DNA of 64,000 bases from DATBGZ01 sp036557785 (lineage in GTDB: Bacteria > Actinomycetota > Actinomycetes > Mycobacteriales > Micromonosporaceae), in assembly GCA_036557785.1 (NCBI GenBank), contig DATBGZ010000037.1, forward strand, positions 1-64,000, written 5' to 3'. Position 1 is the first letter of the stretch, and each line of letters starts with the position of its first letter. The notes beneath the pieces are model-generated. The model was not told the DNA's origin, did not search any database, and was given only the letters and a program-made list of their open reading frames with translations. Shown piece after piece: positions 9,023 to 18,523 of this stretch. The translations under genes were made by a program, and so were the position numbers.

Positions 9023-10093
9023 ATGGCGTCACCACCACTGACGGAGCTCGCCGACGACCCGATCGCCTTGACCCGGGCCCTGGTCGACATCGAGTCCGTG
9101 TCCGGTGAGGAGAAGCAGATCACCGACGCGGTGGAGCTGGCTCTGCGCGAGGCCGGGCACCTGAGCGTGCAACGGGTCGGCAACGTGGTACGGGCCGCCA
9201 CGAACCTCGGCCGCGGACAGCGGGTGATCCTCGCGGGTCACCTGGACACCGTGCCCCCCCATGGGAACCTTCCGTCCACACAGGACGGTGATCGTCTCTA
9301 CGGCTGTGGCACCTCGGACATGAAGAGCGGCGCCGCACTCGCCCTGCACCTGGCACTGACGCTGCCCGAGCCCGACCACGACGTGACCTACCTCTTCTAC
9401 GACTGTGAGGAGATCGAAGCCGAGCGCAACGGCCTGGCGGTGATCGGCCGCACCCACCCGGAGTGGCTCGCCGGCGACTTCGCGGTGTTGCTGGAGCCGA
9501 CGCACGGCCTGGTGGAGGCCGGGTGCCAGGGCACGTTACGGGTGCGCTTGGCGGTCGGTGGTCGCCGGGCGCACGCGGCACGCGCATGGAAGGGCGTCAA
9601 CGCCATTCACGGCGCTGCCCCGGTGCTCGCGGTGCTCGCCGATTACCGCCCGCGCCGTCCCATCATCGATGAATGCGAATACCACGAAGGGCTGAACGCC
9701 GTGGGCATCTGCGGTGGAGTCGCCGGCAACGTGATACCGGATCGCTGCGAGATCGACATCAACCACCGCTTCGCGCCCGACCGCACACCCGACGAGGCGA
9801 TCGCCCACCTGCGGGAGCTCTTCGCCGGGCACGAGCTCGAGATCGTGGATGTGGCACCGGGGGCACGACCGGGCCTGACCAACCCGGTGGCACGCGAGTT
9901 TGTGGCCGCCGTCGGTGCGCCGGCGGTGGCGAAGCTCGGCTGGACCGATGTCGCCCGGTTCGCGGCGCTCGGGATCCCCGCGCTGAACTACGGTCCCGGC
10001 GACCCGAGCCTGGCGCACTCTCCGGACGAGCACGTCGAGCTCGCGAAGATCACGCAGGGTGCGGCTGTGCTGCGTCGTTGGCTCACGGGCTGA
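9023..10093 (+). CDS. dapE: succinyl-diaminopimelate desuccinylase
   Basis: 356-residue M20-family dizinc amidase that releases LL-diaminopimelate from its succinyl derivative. Zinc-site residues are visible: H73 and D75 in AGHLDTVPP, D99 in GTSDMKSG, and the catalytic/ligand pair E129-E130 in YDCEEIEAE. A lid domain sits in the middle, with GGVAGNVIPDRCEIDINHRF marking the return to the catalytic domain. ATG 9023 is divergent from dapD. Confidence 0.95.
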   Translation: MASPPLTELADDPIALTRALVDIESVSGEEKQITDAVELALREAGHLSVQRVGNVVRAATNLGRGQRVILAGHLDTVPPHGNLPSTQDGDRLYGCGTSDMKSGAALALHLALTLPEPDHDVTYLFYDCEEIEAERNGLAVIGRTHPEWLAGDFAVLLEPTHGLVEAGCQGTLRVRLAVGGRRAHAARAWKGVNAIHGAAPVLAVLADYRPRRPIIDECEYHEGLNAVGICGGVAGNVIPDRCEIDINHRFAPDRTPDEAIAHLRELFAGHELEIVDVAPGARPGLTNPVAREFVAAVGAPAVAKLGWTDVARFAALGIPALNYGPGDPSLAHSPDEHVELAKITQGAAVLRRWLTG

Positions 10094-10117
10094 CGGGCGC
10101 GGGATACCGTGGGCGGC

Positions 10118-10866
<749 letters not shown>

Positions 10867-10867
<1 letters not shown>

Positions 10868-11409
10868 TGGCCGCGGTCTGCATCTTCTGCGCCTCCGCCG
10901 ACGACATCGACCCGCGCTGGCTGGTGCTCGCCCGGCAGGTGGGCAAGGAATTGGCCGGGCGCGGGCATCGCCTGGTCTCCGGCGGCGGCAAGGTCGGCAT
11001 GATGGGCACCCTCGCCGCGGGCGCTCGCAGCGGCGGCGGGCACACGCTGGGCGTGATCCCGCAGAGCCTGGTCGACCTGGAGGTCGCCGACGACGACGCG
11101 GACGAGCTCGTGGTCACCGACGGCATGTCGGCCCGCAAAACCGTGATGCTCGACCGGTCGGACGGTTTTCTCGTGCTGCCGGGAGGACTCGGCACCCTCG
11201 ATGAACTCTTCGAGGTCTGGACCACGGCGACGTTGGGTCTGCACGCCAAGCCGATCGTGCTGCTCGACCTCGATGGCTTTTACGCTGGCCTACTCGCCTG
11301 GCTGGAAGGGCTGGTCGAGGGCGGATTCGTCCGACCGACGGCTCGATCCGCGGTGCGCGTCGTCTCGACGGTCGAAGAGGCTCTCGACGCGGTGGACGAC
11401 TTCGGATAG
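10867..11409 (+). CDS. LOG-family protein (TIGR00730 Rossmann fold), second copy
   Basis: 180 residues, close to the minimal LOG length. Signature PGGLGTLDELFEVW, the conserved SARKTVMLDRSDGF before it, and the glycine loop SGGGKVGMMG. The start ATG shares one base with the stop of the preceding LOG gene (TGATG), so the two are coupled. The two copies are divergent in sequence and belong to different LOG subgroups, which argues against a recent duplication. Likely phosphoribohydrolase on nucleotide monophosphates; the physiological role is not known. Confidence 0.85.
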
Positions 11410-11419
11410 CGTGCGCTTC

Positions 11420-11782
11420 GTGACGGAGCGTGGTCTGAAGGGTCTCCTGGAGCGGCACGTGGAGCTGTTCAACGCCGCCGTGTCATCGGGAAACTACGAC
11501 AAGTTCCTTGCGACCTTCGCGGAGGACGCGGTCATGCGCTTCGACGACTTCCCACTGGGGCCCTTCGTCGGGCTCGGGGCCATCGCCGAGGCGTACGCCA
11601 CCCAGCCCCCATCGGACACCATGGCGTTGATCGACATGGAGGTGGTCGGCGCGAACGCCGTAATCGCGGCGTTCGAGTGGGACGCCGGCGGCACCGGCCG
11701 GATGTTCCTTCGTTTCGACCATGCCAAGGTGGTGGAGCTCGCCATCGAGTTCGGCGAGGCTCGGGAGCCGGAAAGCGTCTAA
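11420..11782 (+). CDS. SnoaL/NTF2-like domain protein
   Basis: 120 residues forming a single cone-shaped NTF2-like fold: an opening helix ERHVELFNAAVSSGNYDKFLATFAEDA, then MRFDD, a central strand region and an ending beta-hairpin. Such proteins are small enzymes or ligand-binding modules; the substrate cannot be told here. Two GTG starts are possible, 11411 and 11420; the second gives the N-terminus TERGLKGLLE and is preferred. It directly follows the LOG pair. Confidence 0.7.
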   Translation: MTERGLKGLLERHVELFNAAVSSGNYDKFLATFAEDAVMRFDDFPLGPFVGLGAIAEAYATQPPSDTMALIDMEVVGANAVIAAFEWDAGGTGRMFLRFDHAKVVELAIEFGEAREPESV

Positions 11783-11841
11783 AGCCCCCGTTCGTGCGGG
11801 TGGATCGCGCGACCACAGGCGGGCGTGCCACGATCGGCATC

Positions 11842-12705
11842 ATGGCAACCGTCTGGCTCGTACTGGTGGTGGTTTTGGTCATCGCCGGCCTGGTGTTCGG
11901 CGTCGTCTCGCTGCTGGCGAATGACGACCCGGGACTCGTGCCGGCCGAGCCAGATGGCCGGGCCCGGCCGCTGCCGAACGACCGGTCCCTGCACGAGAGC
12001 GACCTGGAGCAGGTTCGCTTCGACGTCGGCCTGCGCGGGTACCGCATGCCGCAGGTGGATCGCATGGTGCGTCGGACGGCGTACGACCTGGGGTACAAGG
12101 ACGAGATGATCGCGGTCCTGGAGGCCGAGGTGGCCGCACTGCGCGAGGGACGCCTGACGGACGCCGATGTGCTGCGGCACGCGCGCGAGGAGGCCGCCAG
12201 CCCGCAGCCGACCCCGCAGGTCAAGGCCGCCGATCTGATCGCCGACGAGGACGACGAGGACGAGCGCGTTCCCGACTTCCATCCGAGGCACGACAGGTCG
12301 GGGGAGACCGGTACCGCCAGTGCGTCCGCGGTCGACGCGGCGGCCACCGATGCCCACGAGGCCAGCGATACCGACCAGGACACCGATTCCGACACCGACG
12401 ATGACGGTCGTCCGGGCGCGGCCCACGCGAAGGCCGAGCCGGAACCGCGCGAGGGGTCGCTGCGCCGTCGCAACCCCGTGCCCGATGGTGCTGAGCTGGC
12501 CCGTGTCGAGGCCGTGCTCACCCTCGCCGAGGCGGGGCCGCAGTTGCCCGAGGCCACAGCGAACGGGGCAAACGCCGACGGGGCGAAGGCCGACGGGACG
12601 AGGGCCGACGGAGTGCAGGCAACCTCGGCTGGCGACGAGGGCGCACCAGAGCCCGACGAGCCGAAACCCGTGCTCGAGGCGGCCGACCGACCCGCCCATG
12701 CCTGA
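11842..12705 (+). CDS. DivIVA-domain membrane protein with acidic repeat-bearing tail
   Basis: 287 residues. One N-terminal membrane helix (residues 3-25), then a short DivIVA-like region (FDVGLRGYRMPQVDRMVRRTAYDLGYKDEMIAVLEAEVAALREG) with coiled-coil character. A long, disordered, acidic tail contains runs such as ASDTDQDTDSDTDDD and a degenerate repeat NADGAKADGTRADG (nucleotides about 12568-12615). Proteins of this type localise to curved or polar membrane and may scaffold growth or division. ATG 11842 is chosen because the membrane helix begins directly there. It overlaps the next gene by 8 bp. Confidence 0.75.
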   Translation: MATVWLVLVVVLVIAGLVFGVVSLLANDDPGLVPAEPDGRARPLPNDRSLHESDLEQVRFDVGLRGYRMPQVDRMVRRTAYDLGYKDEMIAVLEAEVAALREGRLTDADVLRHAREEAASPQPTPQVKAADLIADEDDEDERVPDFHPRHDRSGETGTASASAVDAAATDAHEASDTDQDTDSDTDDDGRPGAAHAKAEPEPREGSLRRRNPVPDGAELARVEAVLTLAEAGPQLPEATANGANADGAKADGTRADGVQATSAGDEGAPEPDEPKPVLEAADRPAHA

Positions 12706-13219
12706 CGGCTCGCCGAGCGACCCGGCGCACTCCCGCGCCACCAGCCCGCCGGACCCGGCGCAACCCGGTGCCGGCGAGGTCACCGCCTCGGTCGTGGTGG
12801 CGGCGCCGGTTGCCCGGGTCTTCGCGGCGTTCGTGACCTGGGACCGCCAAGGGGATTGGATCCCCCGGACCCGGGTGCGGGTGATCGCCGGCAATGGCGG
12901 TGCGGGCAGCGTGATCGAGGCTGTGACCAGGGTCGGACCGGCGGTGCTGCGCGATGAGATGCTCGTCGATCGGCTCGACCCGCCGTACGAGGTACGCGTC
13001 GTGCATCGTGGCAACCTGCTGCGCGGCCCGGGTGTCATGCGGCTGACCCCGCTCGCGGGTGGCGCGCGGACCCACATGGTGTGGCACGAGTGGTTCCAGA
13101 TTCCCGCCGGAATCACGGGGCTGGTCACCTGGCCGCTGCTGTGGCCCGGGTCGAAGGCGAGCCTGATGCTGGCACTTCGCCGGTTTGCCCGGCTGGTTGA
13201 GGCCGGGACGCTGCCGTAG
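12698..13219 (+). CDS. SRPBCC / START-like domain protein
   Basis: 173 residues. A disordered N-terminus of about 28 residues precedes a polyketide-cyclase-like fold: ASVVVAAPVARVFAAFVTWDRQGDW ... WIPRTRVR ... VWHEWFQIPAG. These helix-grip folds bind hydrophobic ligands. ATG 12698 overlaps the end of the DivIVA-domain gene, implying coupled expression. No catalytic residues are recognised. Confidence 0.75.
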   Translation: MPDGSPSDPAHSRATSPPDPAQPGAGEVTASVVVAAPVARVFAAFVTWDRQGDWIPRTRVRVIAGNGGAGSVIEAVTRVGPAVLRDEMLVDRLDPPYEVRVVHRGNLLRGPGVMRLTPLAGGARTHMVWHEWFQIPAGITGLVTWPLLWPGSKASLMLALRRFARLVEAGTLP

Positions 13220-13264
13220 CGGGCGCGACGCCGGTCTGTCGCACCGCGTCGTTAGCGTGGCGCC

Positions 13265-13843
13265 ATGCCTGAGCTGGTGACGGGACCCGATGGCCTGGCC
13301 CGCTGTTGGTGGGGTGCGTCGTCGCCGGAGTACGTGGCGTACCACGACGAGGAGTGGGGGCGCCCGGTCCGCGACGACGACGGGCTCTTTGAGCGGATCG
13401 CGCTGGAGGCCTTCCAGTCGGGCCTGTCCTGGCTCACGATCCTGCGCAAACGGGAGGCGTTCCGGGCCGCGTTCGCCGGGTTCGCGATCGAGGCGGTCGC
13501 GCGGTTCGGCGAGCACGACGTTGACCGGCTGCTCGCCGATGCCGGCATCGTGCGCAACCGATCCAAGATCGAGGCGGCAGTCGCGAACGCCCGCGCCGCG
13601 GCACAACTGCCCGAGGGCCTGTCCACCCTGGTCTGGTCCTTCGCACCGAGCCCCCGCCCCCGGCGCCGGCCAGGTGCCGCCGACGCGCCCTCGCAGACGC
13701 CGGAGTCCGTGGCGTTGGCGAAGGAGCTGAAGCGCCGTGGCTTCCGGTTTGTCGGCCCCACCACGGCGTACGCGACCATGCAGGCCGCCGGCCTCGTCGA
13801 TGACCACCTCGACGGCTGCCATGTCCCGCCGACGGTGCCGTGA
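13265..13843 (+). CDS. tag: DNA-3-methyladenine glycosylase I
   Basis: 192 residues, base-excision repair enzyme removing 3-methyladenine. The structural zinc site is recognisable: C14 (RCWW) and H27 (YHDEEWG) at the N-terminus, H181 and C185 (HLDGCH) at the C-terminus. The active-site block FQSGLSWLTILRKREAF is complete. The insert SPRPRRRPGAADAP near residue 140 is typical of actinobacterial forms. A tag gene lies in the same neighbourhood in mycobacteria (Rv1210, from memory). Confidence 0.93.
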   Translation: MPELVTGPDGLARCWWGASSPEYVAYHDEEWGRPVRDDDGLFERIALEAFQSGLSWLTILRKREAFRAAFAGFAIEAVARFGEHDVDRLLADAGIVRNRSKIEAAVANARAAAQLPEGLSTLVWSFAPSPRPRRRPGAADAPSQTPESVALAKELKRRGFRFVGPTTAYATMQAAGLVDDHLDGCHVPPTVP

Positions 13844-13855
13844 TCTGATGACAGC

Positions 13856-14425
13856 ATGCGGCACTGGGTCGGCATCGTGTCCGCTGAGCAGTTCGCCAAC
13901 GAGCGCCTCTACGCGCATGACGTGATCGGTGTGCCGGTCGGCTCAGGTGCGGCCGCGGTGCCCGGGGACCGCGTGGCGCTCCTCACCACCGATGGCGGCG
14001 ACGCGGCCCCGGTTCTGTTCGGCGACGGGATCGTGCGGGGCGCGCCGCGTGTCGGGACGGTGCTCGTCGAGTACCGGCAGCGCCGCTTCGACGACCCGCC
14101 GCCCGTGCCGGCCGACCTCGTCCCGGCATCGGGGAGCGTGGGCCTGCACCCGCTCCCACAGCGCCGGTACAGCCGGCTCGCGGCCCTCGCCGGCGCCGCG
14201 CCACAGTCCGGCGTCGGCCGCAGCGTGTGGTTCGTGAGCGTCGCCCTGCCGATCGAGGCGGCCAGCCGGGCGGAGGCCGTGCGCGAGTTCTGGACCTACC
14301 TGGACAAACTCGGCCCGAGACAACTGCCGGCGTACGTGTGGCCACTCGGCGACGAACTCGCCATGCAGGCGTTCGTGCTCGGCGCCGTGACCAACCTCGA
14401 CCCGGAGCAGGACGACGGGGACTGA
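13856..14425 (+). CDS. conserved protein of unknown function, possibly EVE/PUA-like at N-terminus
   Basis: 189 residues. The opening HWVGIVSAEQFANERLYAHD followed by VPGDRVALLTTDG ... LFGDGIVRGAP resembles the start of EVE/PUA-like folds that bind modified bases, but this is a weak impression. The C-terminal half (FWTYLDKLGPRQLPAYVWPLGDELAMQAFV) is not recognised. It follows tag by 12 bp and may share its transcript. Function unknown. Confidence 0.55.
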   Translation: MRHWVGIVSAEQFANERLYAHDVIGVPVGSGAAAVPGDRVALLTTDGGDAAPVLFGDGIVRGAPRVGTVLVEYRQRRFDDPPPVPADLVPASGSVGLHPLPQRRYSRLAALAGAAPQSGVGRSVWFVSVALPIEAASRAEAVREFWTYLDKLGPRQLPAYVWPLGDELAMQAFVLGAVTNLDPEQDDGD

Positions 14426-14479
14426 GGTCGCCGCGGACACGGTGCGCGGTCACAACCGACCACATCTGTCACGATCCGA

Positions 14480-14568
14480 CAGCCCCCGTTTGGGCGGGGC
14501 TGCGCCCATCAGGGAAAATCATGTGACGCAGCCCGCTGGGGCTGGCGTCCTCCTGCCCGCGGCCGGGC
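14480..14568 (+). promoter_or_regulatory. three consecutive hairpins upstream of the DUF3117 gene
   Basis: Three stem-loops lie in 90 bases: CAGCCCC/GGGGCTG (14480-14502); GACGCAGCCC-GCTG-GGGCT-g-GCGTC, a ten-pair stem with one bulge (14525-14549); and GCCCG-CGGC-CGGGC (14555-14568). An A-rich stretch GGGAAAATCATG lies between the first two. The array ends about 55 bases before the DUF3117 start. It could be a terminator for the previous gene plus a structured leader; no known riboswitch consensus was recognised. Confidence 0.4.
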
Positions 14569-14623
14569 GCGAGCACCGCCGGTCGGGAGCGACGCAGGGC
14601 AGTCCCGAGTGAGGGGAGAGGAC

Positions 14624-14791
14624 ATGGCGGCGATGAAGCCGCGGACCGGTGACGGCCCGCTGGAGGTCACCAAGGAAGGCCGTGGCATCGTCATGCGGGT
14701 GCCGCTCGAGGGCGGGGGCCGGCTGGTCGTGGAGATGACGCCGGACGAGGCGACCGCGCTCGGCGAGGCACTCAAGACCGCCGTCGGGTGA
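14624..14791 (+). CDS. DUF3117 small protein
   Basis: 55-residue protein, highly conserved across actinobacteria: AAMKPRTGDGPLEVTKEGRG ... RVPLEGGGRLVVEMTPDEA. The function is unknown; the strand-rich pattern suggests a small all-beta fold with a final helix (EATALGEALKTAV). ATG 14624 follows GAGGGGAGAGGAC, an excellent ribosome binding site, consistent with high expression. It lies near tag as in mycobacteria (Rv1211, from memory). Confidence 0.88.
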   Translation: MAAMKPRTGDGPLEVTKEGRGIVMRVPLEGGGRLVVEMTPDEATALGEALKTAVG

Positions 14792-15008
14792 GGACCAGCC
14801 CGGACCTGCTGAGTTCGCTCTTCCCGGCGCCGAGCGCCCGCTCCTCGCGCCCAGCCCCGTTTGCTCGCGATCGCGGGGCGCGTGCGTGCCTGGTGGGCAC
14901 GCTCAGGCGCGGCCGCGGACGCGATGCACCTGGCGCCGCCAAGTCCGATCGTCGCCAACCCCTCCGCTCCGGCACGACCCGGTGCCGGGCAGGTGAGGTG
15001 GCGATCTA

Positions 15009-16577
15009 GTGTCTTCGACCATGCAGTTGCAGATCTCGGTCGATCATGGCGCGTTCCCAGCCGGGCGCGGCCGTGGAGATACGGCGGTCGCTCTGCTGGT
15101 CCGCCCGCCGGCCGAGCCCGGCCCGGGGAGCGGCGACGACGGGTCCACGGGCGTGCTGGTGCCGACCGTCTGGTCGCTGCCCGAGCCGCTGCCCGGCGAG
15201 GTGGCCGCGTTCCTGGGCGACATCGGCCATCGTGGCGAGGCCGGGGCGCTGCACCGGCTTGCCCGGCCCACCCGAACCCCGTCACAGCTACTGCTCGTCG
15301 GGATGGGTGACGGACGGCCCAGGGCGTGGCGAGACATCGGTGCGGCCCTCGTTCGGGCCACGTCGGAGCGCATGCCCTCGGTCGTGCTGGCGCTGCCCGC
15401 CGACAGCACCGATGTCTTCGCCGGCGAGCTCGCGCTCGGCGCCTGGCTCGCCTCGTACCGGTTCGCCTCCGACGGCTCCGCGGCCCGGTCCGCTCCGCGA
15501 TCCGCCCGGCGCCGGATCACTCTCATCGCAGCCGCCGGCGACGTGGCTGTTGCCCGCGAGGCCGTCGCGTCTGCTCGCGCCCTGGCTCAGGCGGTGACGC
15601 TGGCCCGGGACCTCACCAACACCCCGAGCGCACAGAAGTCGCCCCAGTGGTTCGCCGATCGGGTGGCGCGGGCCGCATCCCGCCGCACCGGGGTCGCGCT
15701 GACCGTGCTGGACGAGATCGCCCTGGCCGACGCCGGCTTCGGCGGTGTGCTGGCGGTCGGCGGCGGCTCGACCCGACCGCCCCGGTTCGTCGAGCTCTCC
15801 TGGCGACCCCGCGGTGCCCGAACCCACGTCGTCCTGGTCGGCAAGGGCATCTGCTTCGACAGCGGGGGCATCTCCATCAAACCGCTCGACGCGATGAAGC
15901 TCATGCGCAAGGACATGGGCGCGGCCGCGACGGTCTGCGCGACCGTGCTCGCCGCAGCGGACCTCCGGCTGCCCGTACGGGTGACGGCGCTTGCCCCGCT
16001 CGCCGAGAACCTCGTATCAGGCTCGTCGATGCGTCCCGGCGATGTGATCCGTCATTACGGCGGCCAGACGACCGAAGTTCTCGACACCGACGCTGAGGGG
16101 CGTCTCGTGCTCGCCGACGCGCTCGCCTACGCGGCCCGGCGCCTGCGCCCGGACTACCTCATCGATCTCGCGACGCTCACCGGTGCTTCCCATGTGGCGC
16201 TGGGCAAGCAGACCGCGGCCCTGTTCAGTGACGACCCGGCGCTGGCCGACGCGCTGCGTGTCGCTGGCGACGAGGCGGGCGAGCCGGTGTGGCGGCTGCC
16301 GCTGACCGACGACTACCTCGGCCTGCTGCGCAGTGACGTCGCCGACCTCGCCAACATCGGGCAACCGTCGCAGGCCGGTGCCATTGTGGCGGCGCTGTTT
16401 CTGCGCGAGCTCACGGGCGAGTGCCGCGACCGATGGGCACACATCGACATGTCCGCGCCGGCCTGGAGTGACCGCGAGACGGGCCCCTTGGCCAAAGGGG
16501 CCACTGGTTGGGGCGTGCGCCTGCTGGTGCGTTTCCTCAGCACGTTGACGGCGCGGGGTGCGCTGATCGAGCGCTGA
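15009..16577 (+). CDS. pepA: leucyl aminopeptidase (M17)
   Basis: 522 residues, dizinc cytosolic exopeptidase removing N-terminal residues from peptides; hexameric in the family. The metal and active-site blocks are complete: GKGICFDSGGISIKP (Lys/Asp), KDMGAAATVCA, LAENLVSGSSMRPGDV and the signature DTDAEGRLVLADAL. The GTG start at 15009 has GAGGTGG upstream; an in-frame ATG at 15021 lacks one. The N-terminal 170 residues form the variable regulatory domain. The 217 bp before it show no feature I can name. Confidence 0.92.
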   Translation: MSSTMQLQISVDHGAFPAGRGRGDTAVALLVRPPAEPGPGSGDDGSTGVLVPTVWSLPEPLPGEVAAFLGDIGHRGEAGALHRLARPTRTPSQLLLVGMGDGRPRAWRDIGAALVRATSERMPSVVLALPADSTDVFAGELALGAWLASYRFASDGSAARSAPRSARRRITLIAAAGDVAVAREAVASARALAQAVTLARDLTNTPSAQKSPQWFADRVARAASRRTGVALTVLDEIALADAGFGGVLAVGGGSTRPPRFVELSWRPRGARTHVVLVGKGICFDSGGISIKPLDAMKLMRKDMGAAATVCATVLAAADLRLPVRVTALAPLAENLVSGSSMRPGDVIRHYGGQTTEVLDTDAEGRLVLADALAYAARRLRPDYLIDLATLTGASHVALGKQTAALFSDDPALADALRVAGDEAGEPVWRLPLTDDYLGLLRSDVADLANIGQPSQAGAIVAALFLRELTGECRDRWAHIDMSAPAWSDRETGPLAKGATGWGVRLLVRFLSTLTARGALIER

Positions 16578-16738
16578 GCGCCGAGGTCGATCTCCCCGCG
16601 GGGGGTCGGCGCGGACCCTCGCCTGAGAGGGGGCCGGGTGCTGCGATGTTGCCCCCACGGCACGGCGTCCATGCCATTCTGGGCGGAACAAGCCGGACAT
16701 CCCGGTCCGGCGAACCGTCCTGCGGGGGTGGTCGGGGC

Positions 16739-18028
16739 ATGGCTGTCGGGCTGGATGATGGCCTGTGGGCGTCGCCCGCACCGGATGGTCGGCCGGCATC
16801 GCCCGCGAGCGGTCCCGCTGCCGGTTCGCCGGAGGTGCCCAGCGGCTCGCCGTGGTGGTCCGACGCCTTGGCGGATCCCTGGCGCGACCCCGACGCTGCC
16901 GCGGTCGTGGTAGCGCCCGCGCCGGAACCGGTCGCGCCACCCGTGCCACCACCGGCGCCGAAGCCGGTGGCGTTCACCGCCCGGTGGGTGGCCCTGATCA
17001 GCATCGTCGCCGGCATGCTGGCCGGTGCCATCGGCGGCGCGGTTGGCTTCGCCGCGGCCACGGGACGTCAGCACTCGGTGGTGCTCGGCGCCGGTGGCGG
17101 CGCCCCGCCCGCGCCCCGAGTGCCGGGCACCATACCCGACGTGGTCACGCGCGTGCTGCCCAGCGTCATGACGGTCACCGCCTCGCTCGGGACGGCCGAG
17201 AACATCGGCTCGGGCTTCGCCATCAGCAAAGATGGCTATATTCTCACTAATGAGCACGTCGTGCATCCGGTCCCCGATAACCAGGTCAGCGTGACGTTCT
17301 CCGACGGCACGCAGTCGGCCGCCTCCGTGGTCGGCCGGGATCCGGAGTCCGACATCGCGGTACTCCATGTGGACCGCGCGAACCTCACGCCGGTGTTCAT
17401 CGGCAACTCCGACACCGTGTCGGTCGGTGACGGCGTCTTCGCGGTTGGAACGCCCCTGGGCCTGCCCGGCACCGTCACCGCGGGCGTCGTGAGTGCGCTG
17501 GACCGGACGATCGAGGCGACCGACGTCGATGGTGTCGACCGCTACTACGCCGCGATCCAGACTGATGCCGCGGTGAACCGTGGCAACTCGGGTGGGCCCC
17601 TGTTCGACTACGCGGGCCGCGTCATCGGAATCAATTCGATGATCAAGTCCGTGGTCGAGAACGGCCAGGATGCCGGCAACATCGGCATCGCCTTCGCCAT
17701 CCCGATCAACCAGGCGATGCGGGTCGCCTCGCAGATCATCGATACCGGCGAGGCTCACCGTACGGTCGTCGGCGCACAGGTGGACGCCTACGACGGGCCG
17801 GGTGGTGGCGCTCGCATCACCGCCATCGACTCGGCCGGCCCCGCGGCGGCCGCGGGCCTGCGGGACGGCGACGTCGTCGTGCGCATCGACAGTCACGTGG
17901 TGGAGCAGCCCCCCGATCTGATCGCCATGGTCCGCCGCTACGACCCGGGCCGGACGGTCACGATCGTCTACCGTCGCGGCAGCGCCACGCAGGTGGCGAG
18001 CGTGGTGCTCGCGCAGGACGCCAACTGA
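16739..18028 (+). CDS. htrA: HtrA/DegP-type membrane-anchored serine protease with PDZ domain
   Basis: 429 residues. A proline-rich cytoplasmic segment (1-80), one membrane helix (about 83-107), then a trypsin-like domain with triad H173 (TNEHVV), D205 (ESDIAVLHV) and S284 (GNSGGP). A C-terminal PDZ domain (GARITAIDSAGPAAAAGLRDGDVVV) recognises exposed C-termini. It acts outside the membrane in protein quality control. ATG 16739 is chosen for its position and the preceding GGGGGTGG; longer in-frame starts exist back to 16646. tatB follows, the htrA-tatB order known from other actinobacteria, but no sigE or anti-sigma gene lies upstream here. Confidence 0.85.
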   Translation: MAVGLDDGLWASPAPDGRPASPASGPAAGSPEVPSGSPWWSDALADPWRDPDAAAVVVAPAPEPVAPPVPPPAPKPVAFTARWVALISIVAGMLAGAIGGAVGFAAATGRQHSVVLGAGGGAPPAPRVPGTIPDVVTRVLPSVMTVTASLGTAENIGSGFAISKDGYILTNEHVVHPVPDNQVSVTFSDGTQSAASVVGRDPESDIAVLHVDRANLTPVFIGNSDTVSVGDGVFAVGTPLGLPGTVTAGVVSALDRTIEATDVDGVDRYYAAIQTDAAVNRGNSGGPLFDYAGRVIGINSMIKSVVENGQDAGNIGIAFAIPINQAMRVASQIIDTGEAHRTVVGAQVDAYDGPGGGARITAIDSAGPAAAAGLRDGDVVVRIDSHVVEQPPDLIAMVRRYDPGRTVTIVYRRGSATQVASVVLAQDAN

Positions 18029-18101
18029 CCAATCTGGCCACTGTCCTGGGCCGGTGGCGGGCGTACGCTGGGTGGCGCCTGTCGTCGGCGAGGGGGGTGG
18101 C

Positions 18102-18476
18102 GTGTTCGGCAACCTGAACGTCTGGGAGCTGCTCGTCCTGGTCCTGCTCGCGCTGTTCATCTTCGGCCCCGAGCGTCTACCCAAGGTGATCTCGGACGGC
18201 GTGCGGCTCCTGCGAGGGCTGCGGAAGATGGCGACCGACGCCACCAGGGACCTCAGCCGCGAACTCGGCACCGAGGTCAGCCTGGAGGACCTGCACCCGA
18301 AGACGTTCATCCGCAAGCACCTGCTCAGTGACGAGGAGCAGGCGGCGCTGCGCCGGCCGCTGGACGACCTGGCGCGCGAGATCCGTGGCGTCGAGTCAGA
18401 CGTGCGGCGTTCGGTCGAGTCGCGCCCCGAGGACGGGCAGGGCACCCGCCACCGCACTGACCCGGACGCGACCTGA
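18102..18476 (+). CDS. tatB: Sec-independent twin-arginine translocase subunit TatB
   Basis: 124 residues. A short N-terminal membrane helix (LLVLVLLALFIF) is followed by the hallmark FGPERLPKVI hinge and a charged amphipathic helix (GVRLLRGLRKMATDATRDLS). The tail is acidic and polar. TatB with TatC recognises twin-arginine signal peptides of folded exported proteins. GTG 18102 sits after GAGGGGGGTGG. It is downstream of the HtrA protease. Confidence 0.9.
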   Translation: MFGNLNVWELLVLVLLALFIFGPERLPKVISDGVRLLRGLRKMATDATRDLSRELGTEVSLEDLHPKTFIRKHLLSDEEQAALRRPLDDLAREIRGVESDVRRSVESRPEDGQGTRHRTDPDAT

Positions 18477-18489
18477 GGTACGCGCACCG

Positions 18490-18523
18490 CGCTGACGGCC
18501 GGCCGACCTCGGCAGGGTCAGCG
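18490..18523. terminator. hairpin between convergent tatB and mrp
   Basis: Outer arms CGCTGAC (18490-18496) and GTCAGCG (18517-18523), with an inner hairpin GCCGA-CC-TCGGC (18502-18513). It lies in the short convergent gap and overlaps the mrp stop. It could terminate both transcripts; there is no strong U-tract. Confidence 0.5.
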
